Positions 1 through 6,560 of a stretch of DNA of 22,647 bases are shown here, piece by piece (the first letter of the stretch is position 1; every line of letters begins with the position of its first letter). The translations under genes and the position numbers were made by a program. The stretch lies in assembly GCA_030673805.1 (NCBI GenBank), contig DAOVIH010000008.1, positions 1 to 22,647 of the forward strand, given 5' to 3'. The DNA comes from Candidatus Bathyarchaeota archaeon. GTDB lineage: Archaea; Thermoproteota; Bathyarchaeia; Bathyarchaeales; Bathycorpusculaceae. The notes below the pieces were generated by a model that saw only the letters and a list, made by a program, of their open reading frames with translations, was not told the origin of the DNA and made no database searches.

Positions 1-447
1 CATGAAAAGGAAAAAATAGTTCTAGCTTCGGGTGCATTTGACTTGCTCCATCTTGGGCATGTAAGATTTTTGGAGGAAGCTAAGAGGGTGGGGGGGATAG
101 GCGCCAAGCTTATAGTTGCCATAGCAAAGGACACCACTGTGGAGAAAAACAAAGGCACAAAGACGGTTATGCCAGAAAACCAGAGGAAGGCGTTAGTAGA
201 ATCTCTCAAAGTGGTGGATGGTACAGTTCTCGGTTCTGAAGAAATGGATATCGGCGAAGTAATTGATAAAATTAAACCGGATTTAATAGCCTTTGGATAC
301 GATCAAATTGAATTGGAGGAACTTGTACGGAAATACCTAGAAACTTGTCAATTCGACATACAGATTGTTAGAATCCGCAAGTTTGGGCAGAATCAGCTTA
401 ATAGTTCATCCAAGATTAAACAAAAAATAAAGTCAGACTTTACCTAG
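1..447 (+). CDS. ribL: RibL-type FAD synthetase (FMN adenylyltransferase), 5' truncated
   Basis: This nucleotidyltransferase would transfer an adenylyl group to FMN to make FAD, in the cytoplasm. The reading frame is open from the first base, so the start lies outside the window. An internal TTG at 43 is not the start, because conserved sequence (GAFDLLHLGH) begins before it. HLGH (bases 49-60) is the HxGH nucleotide-binding signature, and the SSSKIKQKI segment near the C-terminus sits where the family has its second phosphate-binding S/T motif. The middle (PENQRKALVESLKVVDG, then FGYDQ) follows archaeal RibL closely. The C-terminus is complete. A rhomboid gene begins 10 nt after the stop, and the preceding enzyme of the same pathway, riboflavin kinase, is encoded convergently just beyond it. 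The related glycerol-3-phosphate cytidylyltransferases are the alternative; the RibL-like C-terminus and the context favour FAD synthetase. Confidence 0.88.
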   Translation, partial: HEKEKIVLASGAFDLLHLGHVRFLEEAKRVGGIGAKLIVAIAKDTTVEKNKGTKTVMPENQRKALVESLKVVDGTVLGSEEMDIGEVIDKIKPDLIAFGYDQIELEELVRKYLETCQFDIQIVRIRKFGQNQLNSSSKIKQKIKSDFT

Positions 448-457
448 ATGAGGGAGT

Positions 458-1057
458 ATGTCCGTAAACTCCCATAAGTGGAAGCCCACCTTCATACTTA
501 TTGCAGTAAATGTAATCGTGTATCTTTACGCTGCGGTAGTTGGTGGCAGTTTTTTGCAGATTGACTATCAGATAATTGTGGTGTTTGGTCAAGTCAATGG
601 TTTGGTCCTCAGCGGCGCATACTGGCAACTATTCACCTCAATGTTCATTCACGTCAACATTGCACATTTGTTGGGCAACATGCTTTTCTTGCTGATTTTT
701 GGACTGAGAGCTGAAAAACTGTTTTCATTACATGAGTATTTACTCATTTATTTAGTTGGGGGACTAGCTGGTAACCTACTTTCATTGTTTTTTATGCCCC
801 TCTGGGTTCCGTCAGCGGGGGCATCTGGAGCTATATTCGGAGTGTTCGGAGCCGCCACAGTCTATGTTAGGCGCAGGATAGGGCAGTCAATAATAGGGGC
901 GTTGGCAATCGCATTTCTTTTGTTGCTCTTGAGTTCTGGACCAAATGTCAACAATTTAGCCCACATAGGGGGTTTAGTTTTCGGCTTGTTTGTCGGTTAT
1001 GTCCTTGCTAAGAAACGCAAGTCCATGACTGAATACAGCATCACTTACTCTTATTGA
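458..1057 (+). CDS. Rhomboid family intramembrane serine protease
   Basis: A 199-aa polytopic membrane protein with about six transmembrane helices and the rhomboid catalytic layout. The segment YWQLFTSMFIHVNIAH (residues 55-70), followed by N74, supplies the oxyanion-side His and Asn. GASG (121-124) holds the nucleophile Ser123. AHIGG (168-172) holds the catalytic His169. All key residues are present, so the enzyme should be active; its substrates cannot be read from sequence. It is the short form with no extra cytoplasmic domain. A purine-rich GGGAG lies only about 2 nt before the ATG, and ribL ends 10 nt upstream, so co-transcription with ribL is likely. A direct link to flavin metabolism is not evident. 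Confidence 0.93.
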   Translation: MSVNSHKWKPTFILIAVNVIVYLYAAVVGGSFLQIDYQIIVVFGQVNGLVLSGAYWQLFTSMFIHVNIAHLLGNMLFLLIFGLRAEKLFSLHEYLLIYLVGGLAGNLLSLFFMPLWVPSAGASGAIFGVFGAATVYVRRRIGQSIIGALAIAFLLLLLSSGPNVNNLAHIGGLVFGLFVGYVLAKKRKSMTEYSITYSY

Positions 1058-1074
1058 AAAGACAAATGGCTTGG

Positions 1075-1764
1075 TTAGGGACAAGCCAAAATTTCAACTT
1101 TGACCTTTTTGCCGTCTTCTAGATTAAGGCGTTTTCTGAGACAAACGGGGGCAACTATTTCTATAACTGAAATATCATAGTGGCTTCGCAGAGCTGAAAC
1201 AACCGCTCCCCTAACTCTATTTGCCACAGTAGCAGGAAAGCATTTGACCAAACCAAAGGTGCGATCTTTGTTCTTGAACCCTTGAATCTCGATGGCAGGA
1301 TAGGCATCGAGTTCGATGTGGGTTCTGAGGTCATAGTCACCTGTTAACTTCAGATTTAGTGTACCTGGGAAGGGATCAAAACCCAGTTTTTCAATAAATT
1401 GTTTTCGGTAATGATCCTTTAGCAGGTAGTAAGCGCCTTCACCTAAACCAGTGAAAACTGTGCCTTCGAGGGTTATCGAGGGGGGATAAGGTGTTTCAAA
1501 GATGAACCGTAGGTTTGAGTATAGCTTTTGTAGTTCTTTGGTGCCTGAATCGGTTATTTTAATAAGGCACCCCTCAACAGTAATTATTCGTCGGATCCAT
1601 CCGTCACGCTCAAGTTCGATTAGATATCGAGAGGCTGTTTGCTGCGAGATTCCAATCTTGTCAGCTAGATACTCTGTTGAGATTTTAGCTGTTCTTTTGT
1701 AAGCACCCATTTCTGCGAGTTTGAAAAGAGTGCATAAATGCCTCCATTTGTGTTTTTCAGTCAT
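1075..1764 (-). CDS. ribK: CTP-dependent riboflavin kinase with N-terminal winged helix (RbkR type)
   Basis: A 229-aa two-domain protein. Residues 1-85 form a winged helix-turn-helix (recognition region ISQQTASRYLIELERDGWI, 39-57). Residues 95-229 are the DUF120 kinase barrel, with GLGEGAYYL (106-114) and LGFDPFPGTLNL (127-138), both typical of archaeal riboflavin kinases that use CTP to make FMN. Known members with this architecture (RbkR) are both enzyme and transcriptional regulator of riboflavin genes. Here the HTH looks intact, so the same dual role is inferred. The gene converges on the rhomboid gene with an 18-nt gap, and RibL, the next enzyme of the pathway, lies just beyond. The ATG is preceded by AGGAA. 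A TATA-like TTAATAT lies near 1800-1806 on the minus strand. I could not identify a clear palindromic self-operator upstream. Confidence 0.92.
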   Translation of the reverse strand: MTEKHKWRHLCTLFKLAEMGAYKRTAKISTEYLADKIGISQQTASRYLIELERDGWIRRIITVEGCLIKITDSGTKELQKLYSNLRFIFETPYPPSITLEGTVFTGLGEGAYYLLKDHYRKQFIEKLGFDPFPGTLNLKLTGDYDLRTHIELDAYPAIEIQGFKNKDRTFGLVKCFPATVANRVRGAVVSALRSHYDISVIEIVAPVCLRKRLNLEDGKKVKVEILACP

Positions 1765-2036
1765 TTCCTAAGTGTTTCTCCATGTTGGTGAAAAGTCGGA
1801 TATTAATCAATCTAGAGCAAACCAAACCTAAAGTCTGTCTTTCCGCGAAGTTTAAAAAAAATAAAGAGTAGCTACTTAAAATTGTTTACGGCTGTTTAGG
1901 TTCAACAAGCAGTTTGACTATCGAAAGCTCTAGAAGTTCATTTGTTAGCAGCAATCATCATAAATTTTGGATCTGAAAAGATGATTTCGCATCGTCAATA
2001 CTATCAAGAGTCTTGGGAGATTAATTTCAAGGGGAT

Positions 2037-2435
2037 ATGGAAGAAACTGAAAAAACATCAGATATAAAAGAGCCGAACAACATAAGGAAACAAAGTTTGA
2101 GAAAAATGGATGAAACTAATTCGCAAGAGCAGAGTTCTCCGGAGAAACTCCAAATTGATGATCCAAACAACTTTCAATTTCACGCAGCTTACCTTGTTTA
2201 CGCTGAACTTTTTGACAATATGAATGAAGAAGAAGTCAAGAGAGAATTAAATAAGAATATTGAAGCTTTGGTTAAGCAGGAGATTACTTGCGGAGTTTTC
2301 TACAGCAACGTAGCTAGATATCGTGGAGAATCTCAAGTTAGACGCAAAGACAGAGCGTCCTTTAAAACTCAGAGAAAACGGGACTGGCGAGCGAAATCAC
2401 AGAAACAAGAGAGAATTAAGAGACACCGAAAATAG
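2037..2435 (+). CDS. Hypothetical basic protein, unknown function
   Basis: A 132-aa protein that I do not recognise. It has a polar, probably disordered N-terminus (residues 1-40, rich in E, K, S and N), a central part likely to fold as helices (FHAAYLVYAELFDNMNEEEV and on, about 47-90), and a very basic tail (about 95-132; R, K and Q). There is no signal peptide or membrane segment. The basic tail suggests binding to nucleic acid or the ribosome, but this is only composition-based inference. AAGGGGA lies immediately before the ATG, with only 1 nt of spacing, so the true start may differ slightly. It converges on the PDZ relic on the other strand, and the 272 nt before it separate it from the flavin genes. 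Confidence 0.6.
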   Translation: MEETEKTSDIKEPNNIRKQSLRKMDETNSQEQSSPEKLQIDDPNNFQFHAAYLVYAELFDNMNEEEVKRELNKNIEALVKQEITCGVFYSNVARYRGESQVRRKDRASFKTQRKRDWRAKSQKQERIKRHRK

Positions 2436-2467
2436 AAAATCCGACTTGAAAAACAGCCAAGCGTGGT

Positions 2468-2713
2468 TTATGCTGATAATGAATTGGGAAGTGGTCTAGC
2501 GCCTACTTCAACTATGAGATCCATAACTTCGTTGTTGCGAACTATTGTTAGGGTTATCTTTTGGCCGGGCACCGTGAATTCTTCTAAATAGGCGGAAAAA
2601 ACGTCTGTATTAATGATTTGGAATTCGTTAATCGCCATTATTACGTCTCCACCTACTTTGATCTTTTTTCCTTCGATGAAAACTTCCTCGTTGCCTCCTT
2701 TTGGAAAGAGCAT
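2468..2713 (-). pseudogene. C-terminal PDZ-domain relic of an HtrA/DegP-like serine protease
   Basis: The encoded 81 aa match the last PDZ domain of archaeal HtrA-type (S1C) proteases: a GGN...IKVGGDVIMAINEF stretch, then NTDVFSAYLEEFTVPGQ, ITLTIVRNNEVMDL and VEVGARPLP. In intact proteins this follows a trypsin-like domain of roughly 200 residues and an earlier part of the PDZ fold. Both are missing here. Upstream, the frame stays open only as a low-complexity stretch (ITLFFFILM) encoded by the T8 run, then meets a TAG near 2763. No catalytic His, Asp or Ser is present. I therefore call it a decayed remnant. It could instead be expressed as a stand-alone PDZ protein, because the remaining frame has no stops. 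It lies 57 nt downstream of the secreted repeat protein on the same strand. Confidence 0.6.
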
Positions 2714-2720
2714 TAAAATG

Positions 2721-2728
2721 AAAAAAAA
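2721..2728 (-). terminator. Oligo-T (T8) terminator after the secreted repeat protein
   Basis: On the minus strand an uninterrupted run of eight T follows about 40 nt after the stop codon of the secreted protein gene. Archaeal RNA polymerase typically terminates at such T tracts without needing a hairpin. If used, it would leave the PDZ relic poorly transcribed. Confidence 0.5.
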
Positions 2729-2770
2729 GAGAGTTATTTGTTGTGTAGCGTGACGAATCTATGTTTTAGA

Positions 2771-3328
2771 TTATGGTCTGAATCGGGCAAACCCTCTTGG
2801 ACGCATCCCACGGAATCCCATACCTTCCTGGAGGTCAGGAACCTCGACTCCCCACTCCGCCAGTTTACTTTCAATCTCAGCCCTGAAGTTTTCTCTCATA
2901 GTTCGCAGTTCTTCTTGCTGTTCATCTGAGAGAGTATCTCTCAGACCCATTGGACCTCGGAATTCAGGAATTTCAATATTCCAAGACTCCAACTGATCTT
3001 TAATCTCAACTTTAAACTCGTGTACCATTTGCCTAAGAGACTCTCGCGCAACCTCGTCTAATTCAGAGATTCTTTCAACACCATTATCAGCTAAAAGAGC
3101 TTCTACTTCAGCTCTAAAGCCTTCTCTCAAAGCTTGCAAATCCTCTTGTTGCGTATCTGTTAGAACCGCCTGCCAGCGATTTCGAAATCTTGGAAAAACT
3201 GTACACGTTTTCTCAGTTTCATCGCCAGTTGTATCCTCGGATGCAGATACAGAAAATATAATGGCGCCAAAAACGGCAACAGTAACTACTAGCGACAACA
3301 AAACTACAGCTTTGATTTTTCCACTTAT
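2771..3328 (-). CDS. Secreted helical protein with two LTxxQ-like repeats; apparent ATA start
   Basis: An exported protein of about 185 aa. From the ATA codon at 3328-3326 the product begins SGKIKAVVLLSLVVTVAV, a classic signal peptide or membrane anchor (basic n-region, hydrophobic h-region, cleavage near SVSA). The mature part has two similar helical units: LTDTQQEDLQALREGFRAEV, and LSDEQQEELRTMRENFRAEI followed by a WGVEVP linker. It ends in a G/R/F/M-rich tail (GMGFRGMRPRGFARFRP). The L(T/S)DxQQ plus RxxFRAE pattern recalls the LTxxQ motif of Spy/CpxP periplasmic chaperones, but this is resemblance only. A strong Shine-Dalgarno sequence, GGAGGTG, lies 7 nt before the ATA. The nearest standard in-frame starts are TTG codons at 3301 and 3298, which would delete the basic n-region. 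The protease relic lies downstream. Confidence 0.75.
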   Translation of the reverse strand: MSGKIKAVVLLSLVVTVAVFGAIIFSVSASEDTTGDETEKTCTVFPRFRNRWQAVLTDTQQEDLQALREGFRAEVEALLADNGVERISELDEVARESLRQMVHEFKVEIKDQLESWNIEIPEFRGPMGLRDTLSDEQQEELRTMRENFRAEIESKLAEWGVEVPDLQEGMGFRGMRPRGFARFRP

Positions 3329-3373
3329 AGCTAACCACCTCCAATTCTCTTTTCTAATCTCTAATTGAAATGG

Positions 3374-3384
3374 TAATTAAACGA
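3374..3384 (-). promoter_or_regulatory. TATA-like element of the secreted repeat protein
   Basis: On the minus strand, GTTTAATTA lies about 50 nt before the ATA start codon and about 35 nt before the GGAGGTG ribosome binding site. That fits a transcript starting near 3352. No other candidate is closer. Confidence 0.3.
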
Positions 3385-3510
3385 TTTTTCAGAATCTAAC
3401 CCAATTCTTTCCCTAATCTATTATAAGTCCGGGTTGCAAAAAACTGAAGAAGAAGGCTCACCAAGGTTGGAATAAACTATTCTTCTCCAACTACTAGTGA
3501 CTTTTCGAAA

Positions 3511-3522
3511 GCATATATTAAT
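3511..3522 (+). promoter_or_regulatory. TATA box of the ArsR-like regulator/membrane protein pair
   Basis: CATATATTAATT is a good archaeal TATA element. It predicts transcription starting near 3545, which leaves about 30 nt of leader before the ATG at 3578. Confidence 0.45.
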
Positions 3523-3577
3523 TGTTTCTCCAAATAGACATTGACAAAATTGACTTGTTTGTAGGTCTGCTGAGAAA

Positions 3578-3907
3578 ATGAGCATCCCCGGTAACGTACG
3601 CAATTTGAAGTATTTGTTGGGTTGGTTGATATCAGGGACGAGGGGGGGACCAACTCGGGCTCTGATCATACACACTTTGAGAGAAACGCCACAAAATGCA
3701 AACCAACTTTCAAAATCTCTAGAAATGGACTATCGGACAATCAGGCATCACCTCAAAGTACTTCAGAAAAACAAACTTGTCACCAAGGCTGGCGACAGGT
3801 ATGGGACTACCTATTTTTTGTCCCCTCCGTTGGAGGAGAATTACGTATTGTTTGAAGAAATTATGAACAAAATCTGGAAAAAACAAAAAAGGGAGAAAAA
3901 GAAGTGA
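3578..3907 (+). CDS. ArsR-like winged-helix transcriptional regulator
   Basis: A 109-aa DNA-binding protein. Its winged helix covers about residues 18-85 (GTRGGPTRALIIHTLRE, then NANQLSKSLEMDYRTIRHHL as helix-turn-helix, then the wing GDRYGTTYFLSP). This is the common archaeal form in which 'GTRGG' opens the first helix. A short basic C-terminus follows (IWKKQKREKKK). No cysteine metal-sensing motif is present, so metal response is not supported. The stop overlaps the GTG start of the next gene (GTGA), so the regulator and a four-helix membrane protein are made from one message by coupled translation. This pairing suggests that the membrane protein modulates, or is regulated by, this factor. 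Confidence 0.82.
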   Translation: MSIPGNVRNLKYLLGWLISGTRGGPTRALIIHTLRETPQNANQLSKSLEMDYRTIRHHLKVLQKNKLVTKAGDRYGTTYFLSPPLEENYVLFEEIMNKIWKKQKREKKK

Positions 3908-4329
3908 GTAATGAAATGAATGACAAGAGAAAATATGTGTTGATCATTGCTTTTATATCAGTTGTTGCTTTGTTGGCTGCTTTCTGGGCTTTCACCTACG
4001 AATCAACTTCTATGTGGGCACAAAAGAGTGGGGTTCAAGGAGATTTGGAGCTTTTTTATAAGGTTAGAACAATCGTTACTTCGGTTAACGCGGCGATTCT
4101 AGTAGTTCTCTTGTTTATGTATGTTAGCATCTTTAAAAAAACTCAGTCTGAGTTTACAATTGGTTTAATTGTGTTCTCGCTGGTTCTGCTTCTATATGCC
4201 CTGATGTCCAACCCGATAATGCAGTACGCCTTCGGTTTCAAAGCTTTTGGACTTGGCCCCTTCGCAATGCTCCCGGACCTATTCACTACAATTGCTTTAG
4301 TTGTGTTGCTTTATCTTACATTGAAATAG
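3904..4329 (+). CDS. Four-helix membrane protein coupled to the ArsR-like regulator
   Basis: A 141-aa integral membrane protein of unknown function. Four hydrophobic segments are visible at about residues 11-29, 52-71, 79-98 and 115-139. The loop after the first contains an EST...WAQKSG stretch, and the last begins at GLGPFAMLPDLFTT. The basic N-terminus (MSNEMNDKRK) suggests a cytoplasmic N-terminus. The GTG start at 3904 overlaps the regulator's TGA stop. The alternative ATG codons at residues 5 (3916) and beyond lack the overlap. Small winged-helix plus four-TM gene pairs recur in archaea, usually without known function. It could be a sensor that holds the regulator at the membrane, but nothing in the sequence proves that. 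Confidence 0.72.
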   Translation: MSNEMNDKRKYVLIIAFISVVALLAAFWAFTYESTSMWAQKSGVQGDLELFYKVRTIVTSVNAAILVVLLFMYVSIFKKTQSEFTIGLIVFSLVLLLYALMSNPIMQYAFGFKAFGLGPFAMLPDLFTTIALVVLLYLTLK

Positions 4330-4389
4330 TGAAAACACAATCGAAGATGAAAGGGGTATACGGAGCAAAAGGAATAAAATAGTTGGAAC

Positions 4390-4446
4390 TTGGGTGAGAA
4401 GCCTACCCAACGAAAGGAGTTGCGGGTCCTATGTTAAGTAGGCTTC
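4390..4446. terminator. Inverted repeats between convergent genes, possible bidirectional terminator
   Basis: A perfect 9-bp inverted repeat, GAAGCCTAC (4398-4406) with GTAGGCTTC (4438-4446), overlaps the 3' end of the phosphorylase gene. A second small repeat, TTGGGT (4390-4395) with ACCCAA (4405-4410), competes with its left arm. The position between two convergent genes fits a termination or mRNA 3'-end structure. There is no strong T tract. Confidence 0.35.
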
Positions 4447-6204
4447 CGTTATATATCGTCTCATCATTCGTTCTGTGTTGAAGTAATAAGCGATTTTTCC
4501 AATCGAATTTTTCATCATTTTTATCCACTCATCTCTCTCTCTGTAAAACTTCGGAATGATTATGTATTTGGTCTTGTTGTAGAGATCTTCCAATTCGAGT
4601 TTTCTTCGCTCGGCCTCTTGAATAGATTCTTTTGGTGAGGGCCCTATTGCCCAGCCTGTGGTGCCTTCTATACAGCCTTCAAGCCACCAACCGTCCAGTA
4701 TGCTGAAGTTTATCACTCCATTGTGGGCAGCTTTCATCCCACTTGTTCCAGATGCCTCAAGGGGAGGCAACGGCGTGTTTAGCCAAACATCAACACCTGA
4801 AATGAGTTTAGCTGCTAAATCCATGTCATAGTTTTCTAGGTAGACAATTTTTATTTGGTCCTTGAGTTGTTCTCGGTATTTGTAGATTTGTTTGATTACT
4901 TGTTTGCCAGTGATGTCTCGTGGGTGGGCTTTTCCAGCAAAAACTAGCTGCAAAGGCCGTTTCTTAGCAAGATCTTTCAGTCGTTCAAGGTCTGAGAAAA
5001 TCAGAGTTGTTCGCTTATAACCCGTAGCCCTTCTGGCGAACCCCAAGGTTAACGCGGAAATATCCATTTGAACAGTTGTCTGTTCGTTGATAAAGTCCAT
5101 AAGAATCTTCTTAGCCTTCAAGTGGCCTCGCCAAATTTCCTCATCAGGAACCTCATCGACTCTAACGAGTAGCTCGGGCTCATTTGCCCACCCTGGTATA
5201 TATCTGTCAAAGAGTTCTTTGAAGTATTGGCATGTCCATGTGTAGGAATGGACGCCATTAGTAACAGCGTGTATATGATGTCCTGGAAAAAGCTTTTTTG
5301 AGTGTTCCATATGGGCTTTTGTTACCCCATTTTCATATCGGCTCAAGTTCAAAGCCAAGAGGGTCATGTTCAATTTGTCTTTTCCACCATATTTCTTCAA
5401 TTCTTCAATAGGGAATTCTTGCCCGAGAAATTCATTCACCATATCGTAGGAGAACTTGTCAAAGGCGGCTTCAATAGGGGTGTGTGTGGTAAAAATGCAG
5501 TGGCGGTTTACTGTCTCAGCGTCTAACCCGTTTTTCCGAAGTAGTTCAAGGGTTAAGAGACTTGAATGCCCCTCGTTCATGTGGTATTTCCGGATACTAA
5601 AATTCAATGCGTCAAGAATCCTTGTACCACCAATACCTAGCACGATCTCTTGTTTGAAACGGTAGCGTTCATCGCCCCCGTAAAGATGGTCGGTGATGGC
5701 TTGGTCTTCAGGGTGATTTTCTTCAATATCAGTGTCTAAAAAAAGTAGTGGAACTACGCCTCCGGTTTGACTTTTGTAATCATAAAGCCAAGACCTAATT
5801 CTGACGTCTCTTTTTCCAATCTTAACTTTCACCATCTGAGGCATTAATTCCAACAGTTCTTCGGGTTTCCATTCGTCAGGAAGATCTATTTGTTCACCAT
5901 TTTCAGAGATTTTCTGCTTCAAATAGCCTTTTCTGCTAACAAGAGTGACTGCAACCATGGGAAGCCTTAGATCAGCGCTTGAACGTATGGTGTCTCCAGC
6001 TAGGACGCCTAAACCGCCGCTATAAGTTGGAATATCATTGCGAATACCGACTTCCATAGAGAAATAAGCAATTTTGGGGGCTTCCAGAAAATGATTCATA
6101 CAATCCTGACTGCAAAAAAAGTACTCCTTGCCTCTAATCTCAGTTTTGAACTCTGTCTTTTCTGGATCTACAGGCTCCCCATTTACTGGATCCCTCATAA
6201 GCAT
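4429..6204 (-). CDS. glgP: Alpha-glucan phosphorylase (GT35) with N-terminal degenerate YHS domain
   Basis: A 591-aa enzyme that would release glucose 1-phosphate from glycogen or maltodextrin with phosphate and PLP. Residues 1-42 are a YHS-like metal-binding module (RDPVNGEPVDPEK, then EYFFCSQDC with Cys31 and Cys35). The usual first Cys (DPVCG) is Asn8, so metal binding may be weakened. The phosphorylase part starts at KIAYFSMEVGI (44) and has YSGGLGVLAGD (61-71), HMNEGHSS (208-215), TNGVH (315-319), GFARRATGYKR (388-398) and EASGTSGMKAAHNG (483-496), with Lys491 the expected PLP lysine. It is far shorter than the ~800-aa bacterial and eukaryotic enzymes but fits the compact archaeal type. 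GGGTG lies 8 nt before the ATG. The debranching enzyme at 12014-14089 is its natural partner. Confidence 0.92.
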   Translation of the reverse strand: MLMRDPVNGEPVDPEKTEFKTEIRGKEYFFCSQDCMNHFLEAPKIAYFSMEVGIRNDIPTYSGGLGVLAGDTIRSSADLRLPMVAVTLVSRKGYLKQKISENGEQIDLPDEWKPEELLELMPQMVKVKIGKRDVRIRSWLYDYKSQTGGVVPLLFLDTDIEENHPEDQAITDHLYGGDERYRFKQEIVLGIGGTRILDALNFSIRKYHMNEGHSSLLTLELLRKNGLDAETVNRHCIFTTHTPIEAAFDKFSYDMVNEFLGQEFPIEELKKYGGKDKLNMTLLALNLSRYENGVTKAHMEHSKKLFPGHHIHAVTNGVHSYTWTCQYFKELFDRYIPGWANEPELLVRVDEVPDEEIWRGHLKAKKILMDFINEQTTVQMDISALTLGFARRATGYKRTTLIFSDLERLKDLAKKRPLQLVFAGKAHPRDITGKQVIKQIYKYREQLKDQIKIVYLENYDMDLAAKLISGVDVWLNTPLPPLEASGTSGMKAAHNGVINFSILDGWWLEGCIEGTTGWAIGPSPKESIQEAERRKLELEDLYNKTKYIIIPKFYRERDEWIKMMKNSIGKIAYYFNTERMMRRYITEAYLT

Positions 6205-6255
6205 ACAAGTGACACCCTTAAACCCTCAAAAGTTGGCACTTTAAACTAATAAAGA

Positions 6256-6266
6256 CTATTATAAAC
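6256..6266 (-). promoter_or_regulatory. TATA box of the glucan phosphorylase gene
   Basis: The minus-strand sequence GTTTATAATAG is a near-ideal archaeal TATA box. It predicts transcription starting near 6235, about 30 nt before the ATG, with the GGGTG ribosome binding site (6213-6217) inside the leader. Confidence 0.5.
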
Positions 6267-6527
6267 AGGTCAATTTCTGTCTTTGAAATCAACCCAGTTC
6301 CAAAGACTGGTTCCCAGACACCATAAACAAAGTCAAGTTTAAGATCGGCTAATCACTCCTTCTATGTAAACCTCAGCATTTTGCAAATTTGTTATCTTAA
6401 AGAGGAACACTCGTCAAAAACAGACTACCCCCATGGGTTAAATCCGCAGTCCTAAAAATCAAATTAATTCCTTAACTGATCAATGAGCTAGTCAATAATT
6501 AAACCGCATTTTTGCTGCCGTGATTAG
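6267..6527. other. Intergenic region between divergent promoters, no gene seen
   Basis: The gap between the phosphorylase gene and the next gene on the plus strand is about 356 nt. Apart from the two promoter elements at its ends I see only AT-rich, non-coding sequence. There is no convincing open frame, tRNA, hairpin or repeat. Confidence 0.5.
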
Positions 6528-6537
6528 GCTTATTAAT
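6528..6537 (+). promoter_or_regulatory. TATA-like box giving a probable leaderless transcript
   Basis: GCTTATTAAT, centred near 6533, places the transcription start near 6560. The ATG of the downstream gene is at 6561, so the message would be leaderless or nearly so. This supports ATG 6561 over an upstream in-frame TTG at 6537, which would then not be transcribed. Confidence 0.4.
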
Positions 6538-6560
6538 TGCGGTTGCTCCTTTGGAGCTTA

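Noticed and set aside
440..628. Minus-strand frame of about 62 aa across the rhomboid start
   Set aside because: It lies opposite the well-supported rhomboid N-terminus and reads like a non-coding complement; no ribosome site.
1867..1876. AGTAGCTACT, a 10-bp perfect palindrome in the gap between ribK and the next gene
   Set aside because: Short, about 100 nt from the ribK start and not repeated; chance occurrence is likely, so it is not called an RbkR operator.
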